Assembly: GCF_041435015.1 (NCBI RefSeq)
Contig: NZ_CP107989.1
Span: 744,001 to 808,000, forward strand
Direction: 5' to 3'
Length of the DNA: 64,000 nt
Source of the DNA: Streptomyces canus
GTDB lineage: Bacteria > Actinomycetota > Actinomycetes > Streptomycetales > Streptomycetaceae
The notes under the pieces are model-generated. The model was given only the letters and a program-made list of their open reading frames with translations. It had not been told where the DNA came from and ran no database searches. A program made the position numbers and the translations under genes. Positions 8,160 through 16,622 of this stretch are shown here, in pieces. The first letter of the stretch is position 1, and each line of letters opens with the position of its first letter.

Positions 8160-9194
8160 TCACGCCCTTTCGAGGAGCTTGCGGCAGCCCTGCGCGATGC
8201 GCACGCGGTCGGGTACATAGGCCTTCTCCAGTACCGGCGAGAACGGCACCGGGGAGAAGGGGGCGCCGATGCGCAGGACCGGTGCGTCGAGGTGGTCGAA
8301 AGCCGCGTCCTGGATCTGGGCGGCGATCTCCGCGCCGAGTCCGCCGAAGGTCACCGCCTCGTGGACCACGAGGACGCGGTTGGTGCGCCGGACGGAGGCG
8401 AACATGGTCTCGGTGTCCAGGGGCTGCACGGTGCGCGGGTCGATCACCTCGACCTCCACTCCTTCGGCGGCGAGTTCGTCGGCCGCCGCGAGGGCCTCGC
8501 CCACCATGCGGCCCAGGGCGATGACGGTGACGTCGGAGCCGTGCCGTGCCGTGTGCGCCTGCCCCAGCGGAATGCCGTAGATCTGCTCGGGCACCTCGCT
8601 CGTGCTGCCGAGGAGCACCTTGTTGAGCATCACGACGACCGGGTTGTCGTCCCGGATCGCCGACACGGTCAGGCCCTTGGCGGTGTACGCGTCGCACGGC
8701 ATGACGACCTTGAGGCCGGGGACATGCGCGAGCCAGGCCTCCAGACTCTGGCTGTGCTGGGCGGCGGCGCCGAGGCCCGCGCCGGAGGCGGTGGTGATGG
8801 TGAGCGGCACCGAGACGGAGCCGCCGAACATGTACTTCATCTTGGCGGCCTGGTTGACGATCTGGTCCAGGCATACGCCGATGAAGTCCATGAACATCAG
8901 GTCGACGACAGGGCGCAGACCCCGGGCGGCCGCGCCCACGCCCAGGCCGACGAGCGCGGCCTCGGAGATCGGGGTGTCGATCATGCGGCGGGGGCCGAAC
9001 TCGTCGAGCAGGTTGTCGAACATGCGGAAGACGCCGCCGTATCCGGCCACGTCCTCGCCGGCGACGAAGACGTTCTCGTCCTCGCGCATGGCCTGGGCGA
9101 GTCCTTCGTTGAAGGCCTTCACGTAGCTGAGCTTGCGGGCCGTGCCGCCCGGGGCGAGGGCCGGTGCTTCGGTGATCGTGGTCATGGCGGTCAT
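8160..9194 (-). CDS. E1 beta subunit of TPP-dependent 2-oxo-acid/acetoin dehydrogenase
   Basis: A 344-residue transketolase-pyrimidine/C-terminal fold subunit that pairs with E1alpha to decarboxylate a 2-oxo acid, or cleave acetoin-like substrates, with thiamine diphosphate. The motifs EDVAGYGGVF and PISEAALVGLGVGAA are typical of the beta subunit. The start chosen (MTAMTT) overlaps the E1alpha stop as ATGA; a second ATG nine bases downstream is an alternative. The subunit belongs to an operon E1alpha-E1beta-E2. Its overall resemblance is to acetoin dehydrogenase/branched-chain-type E1 rather than to the large homodimeric pyruvate E1. Confidence 0.9.
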   Translation of the reverse strand: MTAMTTITEAPALAPGGTARKLSYVKAFNEGLAQAMREDENVFVAGEDVAGYGGVFRMFDNLLDEFGPRRMIDTPISEAALVGLGVGAAARGLRPVVDLMFMDFIGVCLDQIVNQAAKMKYMFGGSVSVPLTITTASGAGLGAAAQHSQSLEAWLAHVPGLKVVMPCDAYTAKGLTVSAIRDDNPVVVMLNKVLLGSTSEVPEQIYGIPLGQAHTARHGSDVTVIALGRMVGEALAAADELAAEGVEVEVIDPRTVQPLDTETMFASVRRTNRVLVVHEAVTFGGLGAEIAAQIQDAAFDHLDAPVLRIGAPFSPVPFSPVLEKAYVPDRVRIAQGCRKLLERA

Positions 9195-10201
9195 CCCGAG
9201 TAGACGTTGAGCAGCAGGTCGGCGGTGTCGGGCAGCGGGCCGGCCTCGGCGTAGGCGATGGCCTCGGCGATCTCGTCGCGGGTGCGCTGCCAGGTGTCGT
9301 CCAGCTCGGCGCGGGTGGCGGTGCCGTCGGCGAGGGCACGGGCCTCCAGGAGGTCGATGGCGTCGCGGGCCTTCCACTCCGCCACTTCCTCGTCGGAGCG
9401 GTACGGGTGGCGCAGTCCCTTGACGCCCTGGTGGTCGTAGTAGCGGTAGGTCTTGGCCTCGATGAACATGGGGCCCTCGCCGGCCCGGGCGCGTGCGACG
9501 GCCTCGACGCCGGCCTCGTGGACGGCGAGCGCGTCCATGCCGTCGACGATCACGCTGGGCATGCCGTAGGACGCGGCCCGGTCGGCGACGTCGGTGATCA
9601 GCATGTGCTTCGACTGCGGGGTGAACTCGGCGTAGCCGTTGTTCTCGCAGATGAACAGCACCGGCAGGTGCAGGATGGCGGCCATGTTGGCAGCTTCATG
9701 GAAGGCGCCGATGTTGGTGGCGCCGTCGCCGAAGAAGGTGACGGCGATGTTGTCCTCGCCTCGGTACTGGGCGGCGAAGGCGGCTCCGACGGCGATCGGG
9801 ATGCCGGCGCCGACGATGCCGTTGGCGCCGAGCATGCCGAGCGAGACGTCGTTGATGTGCATGCTTCCGCCGCGGCCGAGGCAGGCGCCGGTGACCCGGC
9901 CGTAGAGCTCGGCGTACATGTGCTTGAAGCTGACCCCCTTGGCCACGGCGTGTCCGTGTCCGCGGTGGGTGGAGGTGATCTGGTCGTCGTCGCGCAGGGC
10001 CGCCATCACGCCCGCGGCCACGGCTTCCTGACCGACGTAGAGATGCAGGAAGCCCGGCAGCTTGCCGGCCTCCATGAGCTTTCCCGCCTCGGTCTCGAAC
10101 AGCCGGATGCGTACCATGCGCTCGTGCAGATCCCTGACGACCTGCGCGGATGTGTGGTTCGCGGCCGGATCGGCCGACTTCTTCGATGCCCTTTGAGCCA
10201 T
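9191..10201 (-). CDS. E1 alpha subunit of TPP-dependent 2-oxo-acid/acetoin dehydrogenase
   Basis: A 336-residue subunit with the thiamine diphosphate-binding motif GDGATNIG (from residue 158) ending in ENNGYA (NN at 187-188). The block HLYVGQEAVAAGV is typical of AcoA/PdhA-like alpha subunits. It is first in the minus-strand operon. The start at 10201 has GGGGCGGACG upstream. About 60 bases ahead is a perfect palindrome with CAGTAAC arms (10263-10289), a likely repressor site. The complex probably feeds a small 2-oxo acid or diketone product of the island into acyl-CoA metabolism. Confidence 0.9.
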   Translation of the reverse strand: MAQRASKKSADPAANHTSAQVVRDLHERMVRIRLFETEAGKLMEAGKLPGFLHLYVGQEAVAAGVMAALRDDDQITSTHRGHGHAVAKGVSFKHMYAELYGRVTGACLGRGGSMHINDVSLGMLGANGIVGAGIPIAVGAAFAAQYRGEDNIAVTFFGDGATNIGAFHEAANMAAILHLPVLFICENNGYAEFTPQSKHMLITDVADRAASYGMPSVIVDGMDALAVHEAGVEAVARARAGEGPMFIEAKTYRYYDHQGVKGLRHPYRSDEEVAEWKARDAIDLLEARALADGTATRAELDDTWQRTRDEIAEAIAYAEAGPLPDTADLLLNVYSG

Positions 10202-10262
10202 CGTCCGCCCCTTCGCCCCGAGCGAGGTGTTTCCAGCAATCGGACTTTGTTGTGCCGGTCTA

Positions 10263-10289
10263 CAGTAACCAGCAGCGGGCACGTTACTG
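10263..10289. promoter_or_regulatory. Perfect inverted repeat, candidate operator of the E1/E2 operon
   Basis: CAGTAAC (10263-10269) and GTTACTG (10283-10289) form a perfect 7-base inverted repeat with 13 bases between, 62 bases upstream of the E1alpha start. The extended right half (GTTACTGGA) is the reverse complement of TCCAGTAAC at 6011-6019 between the two TetR genes, which suggests one TetR protein binds both. Confidence 0.45.
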
Positions 10290-10312
10290 GAGAGGTTCTC
10301 TAATTACTATGC

Positions 10313-10570
10313 CTCGGTCCGACCAGGCTCCGGATCACCTCCACGCTCGTCGACCGGCTCGAGCGCATGACCTTCCGGTTCGGCCCGGAAACCGACCCGG
10401 CGGGCGATCAGCGGCGCGACCGAGGGCGCGACACCGGGACCGGACGACCAGCAGTTCACCACCCGGTCCGGCCGGGATGCCGATGGAGCCCGGGAAGCGG
10501 GAGCGAACGGCCCGGTCATGCGAGAGCGACTGGAGCCGTTCCCTAGAAAGATCGAACCGGCTTTGGAGCC
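10313..10570 (+). pseudogene. Possible remnant of a MarR-family regulator
   Basis: In one plus frame about 35 codons with strong third-position GC encode LRITSTLVDRLERM followed by a Pro/Asp-rich stretch. This resembles the recognition helix and wing of MarR regulators (usual form: TxxxxVDRLExxGLVxRxxDPxDRR). Coding character then seems to continue in another plus frame (RDADGAREAGANGPVMRERL). There is no usable start and the wing is garbled. The call rests on pattern only; the minus strand is also partly open here, so this could be chance. Confidence 0.3.
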
Positions 10571-10633
10571 CTTTGCCCCGGGTGAAGGTGATGTGACCTG
10601 CGGTATACCGAGCGGCAAGTTCCGTACTTTCTA

Positions 10634-10661
10634 TTGACAGACAACACTTACCCCTGTTGTC
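10634..10661 (+). promoter_or_regulatory. TTGACA box and palindrome before the Rieske operon
   Basis: TTGACA (10634-10639) matches a -35 hexamer, though no good -10 lies 17 bases on. It is followed directly by a perfect 7-base inverted repeat, GACAACA (10640-10646) and TGTTGTC (10655-10661), spaced by 8 bases. A repressor bound there would block the promoter. The Rieske start codon is 74 bases downstream. Confidence 0.45.
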
Positions 10662-10734
10662 GTGTCGCTCACAGCCCGGCCGCCGCACCTGAAGCCCCTC
10701 GCCGGTTCGCGGCCGAGAGGATTGTGAGGACATC

Positions 10735-12003
10735 GTGGTCCAGACCAGTTCACCGGAGATCCTGGAGACAGGTGCCGATCGCAGGCCGCCCCCGGCCCCC
10801 GAGTACTCCTCGTGGATCAGCCAGGACCGGTCCTCCGATGCCGCCGCCGTCGCGATGCGGCAGGAAGCCGCCGAGCTCGTCGAGCGCGTGCTGGAGCACT
10901 ACCGCAACAACACGACGCACGAGGCGGACGACCAGTGGACGGAACCGGTCGCCCACTACCTCGACGCCGACCGCTGGCAACGGGAGATGGACGCCGTCCA
11001 CCGGACCGTCCCGCTGCCGCTCGCCATGTCCGCCGAACTCCCCGGACCGAACACCTACAAGGCACTCGACGTGCTCGGTGTGCCGGTGCTGATCACCCGG
11101 GACCGGCAGGGCACCGTCCACGCGATGATCAACGCCTGCCGGCACCGCGGGGCCAAGCTGATCGAGCCGGGTTGCGGGGTCTCCAAGCGGCTGACCTGCC
11201 CCTACCACTCCTGGTCCTACGACCTGGCCGGTGAGCTGCGGGGCGTCTACGCCGAGAAGACCTTCGGCGACGTGCCCCGCACCGGGCGCGGTCTCGTACG
11301 GCTCCCGGCCGGGGAGCGCGCCGGCATCGTCTTCGTCTCACTGGACCCGGCGGCCGAGCAGGACCTCGACGCCTGGCTCGGGGATCTGCAGCCGCTCCTC
11401 GAGGGGCTGCGCCTCGCGGACTGCCACCACTACTCGACCAAGGAGCTGACCAGTCCCAACTGGAAGGTCACGCTCGACGGCTATCTGGAGACGTACCACT
11501 TCGCCTCGCTGCACCCGAAGACGGTGTTCGAGACCAACCTCTCGAACATGATGGCGCACGACACCTGGGGCGCCCACCAGCGCATCGCACCGGCCCTGCG
11601 TCCCATCGCGCAGGCGGCCGAGCTGCCCGCGGACCGGCGCGATCCCGGAGACTGCGTCGGAGCCATCTACTGGCTCTACCCCGGTCTGGCGATCGCGGGC
11701 GGCTGGCGTCACAAGATCGCCGTGTCCCTCGTGCTCCCCCGGACGGCCACCGAGTCGGTGACCCAGCAGATCATCCTGCTGCGCGACCCCGCGGTGACCG
11801 AGGAGGAGCGCGCGGCCGCCGACCGGTTCGGCGAGTGGTTCCACGAGGTGGTCCGCGACGAGGACTACGCGACCACCTACGGAGTACAGCAGGGACTTGC
11901 GGCCCTGAACGGGACCGACTTCGTCTTCGGACGCAACGAGCCCGGACTCCAGCATTTCCACCGCACCGTTCACGGACACCTGGACAGCAGAGCCGCCAGG
12001 TGA
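10735..12003 (+). CDS. Rieske-type aromatic-ring-hydroxylating oxygenase, alpha subunit (422 aa)
   Basis: The Rieske [2Fe-2S] motif is Cys135-x-His137 and Cys155-x2-His158 (CRHRG and CPYHSW). The mononuclear-iron site follows in NWKVTLDGYLETYHFASLH (Asp248, Glu252, His255, His260). It would hydroxylate or demethylate an aromatic or related ring using O2 and electrons from a reductase. The GTG start is preceded by GAGGA. No ferredoxin or small subunit is in this operon, so electrons probably come from the PDR-type reductase at 29881-30849 or the ferredoxin at 16308-16622. An SDR follows 29 bases downstream, consistent with dihydrodiol or alcohol oxidation. The substrate is unknown. Confidence 0.88.
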   Translation: MVQTSSPEILETGADRRPPPAPEYSSWISQDRSSDAAAVAMRQEAAELVERVLEHYRNNTTHEADDQWTEPVAHYLDADRWQREMDAVHRTVPLPLAMSAELPGPNTYKALDVLGVPVLITRDRQGTVHAMINACRHRGAKLIEPGCGVSKRLTCPYHSWSYDLAGELRGVYAEKTFGDVPRTGRGLVRLPAGERAGIVFVSLDPAAEQDLDAWLGDLQPLLEGLRLADCHHYSTKELTSPNWKVTLDGYLETYHFASLHPKTVFETNLSNMMAHDTWGAHQRIAPALRPIAQAAELPADRRDPGDCVGAIYWLYPGLAIAGGWRHKIAVSLVLPRTATESVTQQIILLRDPAVTEEERAAADRFGEWFHEVVRDEDYATTYGVQQGLAALNGTDFVFGRNEPGLQHFHRTVHGHLDSRAAR

Positions 12004-12032
12004 CGCACCGACAACCCTCGCAGGAGAACAAC

Positions 12033-12824
12033 ATGGTGGCTACGGGCAGCCTCGACGGACGTGTCGCGGTGATCACGGGCAGCACACGCAGTATCGGCCG
12101 CGCCATCGCCGAGGCCTTCCTGGCCCACGGCGCGACGGTCGTCATCAGCGGCCGCAGCGAGCTCAAGGGCAAGCAGGCCCTGGAGGAACTGGACGCCGGG
12201 GACAAGGCGGTCTTCCACCCCTGCGACGCCAACAGCCAGCAGGACATCGAGGCCCTCGCCGACTTCGCCGCCGAGCGCTTCGGCAGGCTCGACATCTGGG
12301 TCAACAACGTCGGCGGCACCTCGGGCTTCGCCCCCGTCCACGAGCTCAGCGACGAGGCCTGGCACAACGCCCTCAACCTGAACCTCAACGCCTACTTCTA
12401 CGGCACCCGCCGCGCACTGCCGACGATGCTGGCGGGCGGCTGGGGACGCGTCATCAACATCTCCTCCGTCGAGGGCAAGCAGGCCAACAAGCCCGCGATC
12501 AGCCACTACATCACCAACAAGCACGCCATCCACGGCCTGACCAAGGCGACCGCCTTCGAGTACGGCACCCAGGGCATCACCTGCAACGCCATCTGCCCCG
12601 GCGCCGTCGACACCGACCTGATGCGGGCCGCCGGTCCGGCCGCGGCCGAGGCCGAGGGCATCTCGTACGAGGAATGGCTGGGCCGCTTCGCCGAGCACGC
12701 CGCCACCAAGCAGATCACCACCGTGGAGCAGGTGGCCGCGGTCGCCTCGCTCCTCGCGAGCGACGCCGGCGCGGGCATCACGGGCACGCTGATCAGCGTG
12801 GACGGCGGAACGGCGCAATGGTAG
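12033..12824 (+). CDS. Short-chain dehydrogenase/reductase (263 aa)
   Basis: An NAD(P)-dependent SDR with TGSTRSIG near the N-terminus, NNVGG, and the catalytic ISSVEG...YITNK (Tyr-x3-Lys). The start at 12033 has CAGGAG nine bases upstream. It is the second gene of the Rieske operon, so a natural role is oxidation of the hydroxylated product of the oxygenase. The C-terminal segment GITGTLISVDGG is typical of FabG-like enzymes. No feature identifies the substrate. Confidence 0.87.
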   Translation: MVATGSLDGRVAVITGSTRSIGRAIAEAFLAHGATVVISGRSELKGKQALEELDAGDKAVFHPCDANSQQDIEALADFAAERFGRLDIWVNNVGGTSGFAPVHELSDEAWHNALNLNLNAYFYGTRRALPTMLAGGWGRVINISSVEGKQANKPAISHYITNKHAIHGLTKATAFEYGTQGITCNAICPGAVDTDLMRAAGPAAAEAEGISYEEWLGRFAEHAATKQITTVEQVAAVASLLASDAGAGITGTLISVDGGTAQW

Positions 12825-12861
12825 AGACCGGCACCGACACGGACAGCAGGAGATCCTCGGC

Positions 12862-14598
12862 ATGAAGAGCTGGATCACGGACGGGCGCCGCAGTGAGCGG
12901 CTGCCCCACTACACCCGCGCCAACGCGGGCGAGACCCTGCCGGAGCCCGCCAGCCCACTGGGCTGGACCCTGGTGTGGGGACGCGGGCTGCAGGGCTGGC
13001 GCCGCGGCTTCGTCGGGTTCGGCATCTACCGCGAGGAGGAAGTGGCAGGCCCCTGGCCGCCGTTCGCCGGAATGTTCGGCGGGTACTTCTACCTCAACCT
13101 GTCGCACATGCGGCTGTTCGGCATCCGTATGGGGCAGACGGCGGACCAGATCGACACGGCCTTCGTCGGCCAGCGCTCCGACACCCCTGTGTACGTGGCG
13201 CATCCGGAGGACGAGGACGCGGAACTGACGGCCAAGGCCGGGGCGACGGTGCAGCGGATGCTGGGACAGACCGGCTTCCCCGAGGCCGACGCCGACCAGG
13301 AACGGCTGCGCCGGATCCGCCGCGAGCGGCCCGACCTGACGCGGTTGTCCGCCGCGGAACTCGTGGCACACGCCCGTTCGCTCCTCGACGAGGTGGAGAC
13401 CACCTTCCAGCGGCACGTCGAGTCGTCGCTGCCGGCGTCCGTCGGACCGGCCATCCTCGGTCCGCTGTGCGCGGGCCTGGACCGGCCCGGCGCCATGCTG
13501 GACCTCATCGGCGGACTCGGTGACGTCGACTCGGCCTCCCCCTCCACCGGGCTGTGGGCACTGTCCCGCCAAGTGGTGGCCTCGACCGAGCTGACCGCGC
13601 TGTTCGACCGGGGTACGGCGGCAGTGGAGCGGGCGCTGGACGGGGCGAGCGGGGACGTGAAGGCGTTCCGGGACGCCTTCGAGGAGTTCCTGGCCGCGTC
13701 CGGTGACCGGGGCCCCAACGAGTGGGACATCCACGCACTGTCCTGGGAGGCGGCACCGGTCCAGGCCCTGGCTCTCGTCGACCGCATCCGGCACAGCCCG
13801 GACGACGACTCCCCGGCCGAGCGCCACCGGCGGCTGACCGAGCGCCGCGAACGGCTCGCGAAGGAGATCCGGGACGCCCTCCCCGAGGACGCCCAGCCGA
13901 TGTTCGACGCCGGCATGCACGCCTCCCAGGTGTGGATCCCGGCCCGCGAGCGGACCAAGGCGAACTGCGTGACCGTCATCAACGAGATCCGGATGGCGGT
14001 ACGGGAACTGGGCCGCCGCGGGGTCGGGGCGGGGCTCTTCGCCGAGCCCGAGGACGTGATGATGCTGCTGGAGAGCGAGCTCGACGACTACGTCGCCGAC
14101 CCGGGGCGCTTCGGCCCCGTCATCGCGCAGCGGCTTGGGGAGTACGCCGGGCTGCGGGAGCTGGAACCGCCCTTCTTCGTCGCCCAGGACGCCCAGACGG
14201 CGATCGACACCTGGCCGCGGCGCAGCGAGGACGGGATCACGTCCGCCGGTGAAGGCGATGTGCTGACGGGTGTCGGCGGCAGCCAGGGCACCTACACCGG
14301 CCGGGTGCGGGTGGTCACCGACCCGGCCTCATGCGAGGCGCTGGAGCCGGGCGAGGTGCTGGTGGCACCGATCACCGACGCGGCCTGGACACCGCTGTTC
14401 CTGGTCGCCGGGGCGGCCGTGGTGGACGTGGGCGCGCTCAACAGCCACGCCGTCGTGGTCTGCCGGGAGCTGGGCATCCCGGCCGTCATCTCGGTCGAGG
14501 GCGGTACCCGGCGGCTGCGGGACGGCATGGTGATCACGGTCGACGGCACCAAGGGCACGGTCACCGTGGACGGCGTCCCGGCGGCACTCGCCGTCTGA
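12862..14598 (+). CDS. Stand-alone phospho-histidine swivel protein (PEP-utilizer mobile domain)
   Basis: A 578-residue protein whose C-terminal quarter is a PEP-utilising mobile domain, with catalytic His529 in LNSHAVVVCRELGIPAV. The upstream part (NAGETLPEPASPLGW, GDRGPNEWDI) resembles the substrate-binding region of rifampin phosphotransferase and subunit 1 of phenylphosphate synthase. The ATP-grasp domain those systems need to phosphorylate the His is absent, and no separate one is visible nearby. Two-component dikinases of this type phosphorylate phenols as the first catabolic step (phenylphosphate synthase; HpeHI for acetovanillone). It lies third in the Rieske operon. Phosphorylation or dephosphorylation of an aromatic substrate is the inferred role; the phosphoryl donor is missing. 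Confidence 0.72.
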   Translation: MKSWITDGRRSERLPHYTRANAGETLPEPASPLGWTLVWGRGLQGWRRGFVGFGIYREEEVAGPWPPFAGMFGGYFYLNLSHMRLFGIRMGQTADQIDTAFVGQRSDTPVYVAHPEDEDAELTAKAGATVQRMLGQTGFPEADADQERLRRIRRERPDLTRLSAAELVAHARSLLDEVETTFQRHVESSLPASVGPAILGPLCAGLDRPGAMLDLIGGLGDVDSASPSTGLWALSRQVVASTELTALFDRGTAAVERALDGASGDVKAFRDAFEEFLAASGDRGPNEWDIHALSWEAAPVQALALVDRIRHSPDDDSPAERHRRLTERRERLAKEIRDALPEDAQPMFDAGMHASQVWIPARERTKANCVTVINEIRMAVRELGRRGVGAGLFAEPEDVMMLLESELDDYVADPGRFGPVIAQRLGEYAGLRELEPPFFVAQDAQTAIDTWPRRSEDGITSAGEGDVLTGVGGSQGTYTGRVRVVTDPASCEALEPGEVLVAPITDAAWTPLFLVAGAAVVDVGALNSHAVVVCRELGIPAVISVEGGTRRLRDGMVITVDGTKGTVTVDGVPAALAV

Positions 14599-14672
14599 AC
14601 GGCCCACGGGCCCGGCGTTCCTTCCTGACAGGGGGCGGCGGGCCCGCGGGCGTGCGTACGGAAAGGAGCACC

Positions 14673-14987
14673 GTGGCAGAGGAAATCATCGTCGCCGGCT
14701 GGATGGACTACGAGCCCGCGGACCGCGACACGATGCTGGGCCACCTCGTCGAGGTCGGAAAGCGCACGCGTGCGGCGGAACCCGGCTGTCTGGACTACGC
14801 CATGACCGCGGATCCCGCCGACGAGCGCCGGATCCGGGTGTATGAGCGCTGGGTGTCCCAGCAGGCCCTCGACGAGCACTTCGCCACCGCGCACATCAAG
14901 GAGTTCCGCGCGGCCACGACGGGGCTGACGCGGGTGGGTGTCTCCATGGAGGTCTTCAGCATCGGGGCGAGTCACTCCATGCGGTAG
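14673..14987 (+). CDS. Antibiotic biosynthesis monooxygenase (ABM)-fold protein (104 aa)
   Basis: A small dimeric alpha/beta-barrel protein of the ABM superfamily. The features are AGWMDYEPADRDTML, EPGCLDYAM and the helix YERWVSQQALDEHFATAH, typical of quinol-oxidising monooxygenases and related isomerases. The GTG start follows AAAGGAG at ideal spacing. It is the last gene of the Rieske operon, ending 16 bases before a strong terminator. It may oxidise a phenolic or quinol intermediate without a cofactor, but many ABM proteins have other or unknown roles. Confidence 0.8.
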   Translation: MAEEIIVAGWMDYEPADRDTMLGHLVEVGKRTRAAEPGCLDYAMTADPADERRIRVYERWVSQQALDEHFATAHIKEFRAATTGLTRVGVSMEVFSIGASHSMR

Positions 14988-15003
14988 GCACAGGGGTGTG
15001 ACC

Positions 15004-15033
15004 GGGGGCGTAGGCCGCGCTGCCTACGCCCCC
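15004..15033. terminator. Bidirectional terminator hairpin
   Basis: GGGGGCGTAGGC (15004-15015) and GCCTACGCCCCC (15022-15033) form a perfect 12-bp stem with a 6-base loop. It sits exactly between the convergent ABM and MDR reductase genes and can serve both. Confidence 0.85.
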
Positions 15034-15037
15034 TGAA

Positions 15038-16081
<1,044 letters not shown>

Positions 16082-16085
16082 CGGC

Positions 16086-16304
16086 TCACGCCTCCGGCGG
16101 CGTGGCGCCGCGCCGCTGGGCGAGACGGCCCACCCAGCCGGCCATCTGGAGGTCGGCGTGGCGCAGTTCGCCGGACTGCCAGCGGGCCTGGAAGTCGAAA
16201 ATGCCGCGGGCTCCGGTCCGTGGGTCGGTCACTTCGACCAGCCCGTCCTCGGTGAGCCGGTACACCTGCCCGGTCAGCGGATGGGTCACTTGCTTGGGGC
16301 TCAC
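16086..16304 (-). CDS. Small conserved-type protein in the Rieske operon (72 aa), unknown
   Basis: A short ORF with a GTG start at 16304, three bases after the ferredoxin stop, preceded by GCAGGAG. It ends four bases before the MDR reductase start, so it is tightly embedded in the operon and very probably real. The protein begins with a beta-rich segment (HPLTGQVYRLTEDGLVEV) and then a charged region with two Trp residues (FDFQARWQSGEL, MAGWVGRL). No cysteines, signal or membrane segment. I do not recognise a family. A small accessory or assembly role for the oxygenase is possible. Confidence 0.65.
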   Translation of the reverse strand: MSPKQVTHPLTGQVYRLTEDGLVEVTDPRTGARGIFDFQARWQSGELRHADLQMAGWVGRLAQRRGATPPEA

Positions 16305-16307
16305 GGC

Positions 16308-16622
16308 TCACTCCTGCGGTCGGCGGCGTACGCCGCGTTTGGTCACGGTCACCGGGCCCTCGACCCGGAGCCGGCAGGCGAGCCTGGTCAGGCCGTCCAC
16401 CGGCCTGCGCAGGGCCTCGATGCCCTCGCGCTCCAGCGGGCCCACGGGAGAACAGTTCTCCGCGCCCTCCTCGACCTGGACGAAGCAGGTGCGGCAGGTG
16501 CCCATGCCGCCGCAGACGGTGGGCCAGCGGTAGCCGAGCCGCTGGGCGGCGCTGAACAGGTCCTCGCCGTCGCGGACTTCGATCTCGACGTCCGAGGGCC
16601 TGACCGCCACCGTGTGGGTCAC
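16308..16622 (-). CDS. [2Fe-2S] ferredoxin, adrenodoxin/plant type (104 aa)
   Basis: Cluster ligands are Cys37, Cys43, Cys46 (CGGMGTCRTC, C-x5-C-x2-C) and Cys83 (LACRL). The segment SPVGPLEREGIE in front of the last Cys is typical of adrenodoxin/putidaredoxin-like ferredoxins. The GTG start overlaps the oxygenase stop as GTGA, so the two are translationally coupled. It should carry electrons from a reductase to the Rieske oxygenase encoded just upstream. No dedicated ferredoxin reductase is in this operon. Confidence 0.87.
   Translation of the reverse strand: MTHTVAVRPSDVEIEVRDGEDLFSAAQRLGYRWPTVCGGMGTCRTCFVQVEEGAENCSPVGPLEREGIEALRRPVDGLTRLACRLRVEGPVTVTKRGVRRRPQE

Larger units (their letters stand above)
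10202..10734. other. Divergent intergenic region between E1alpha and Rieske operons
   Basis: A 533-base divergent control region without an intact gene. It contains the CAGTAAC palindrome near E1alpha, a possible decayed MarR-like coding remnant (about 10313-10570), a 14-base element GTTCCGTACTTTCT (10619-10632) that recurs at 26345-26358, and a TTGACA box followed by a GACAACA/TGTTGTC palindrome near the Rieske gene. Confidence 0.6.

Noticed and set aside
6748..10201. A complete pyruvate dehydrogenase locus
   Set aside because: Only E1alpha, E1beta and E2 are present; no E3 gene is seen, and the E1 is the heterodimeric acetoin/branched-chain type, so the substrate is left open.
10150..10596. 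Plus-strand open frame of 148 codons between E1alpha and the Rieske gene
   Set aside because: It starts inside the E1alpha gene antisense and covers two palindromes and a probable promoter; only a short MarR-like stretch in another frame was kept, as a low-confidence remnant.
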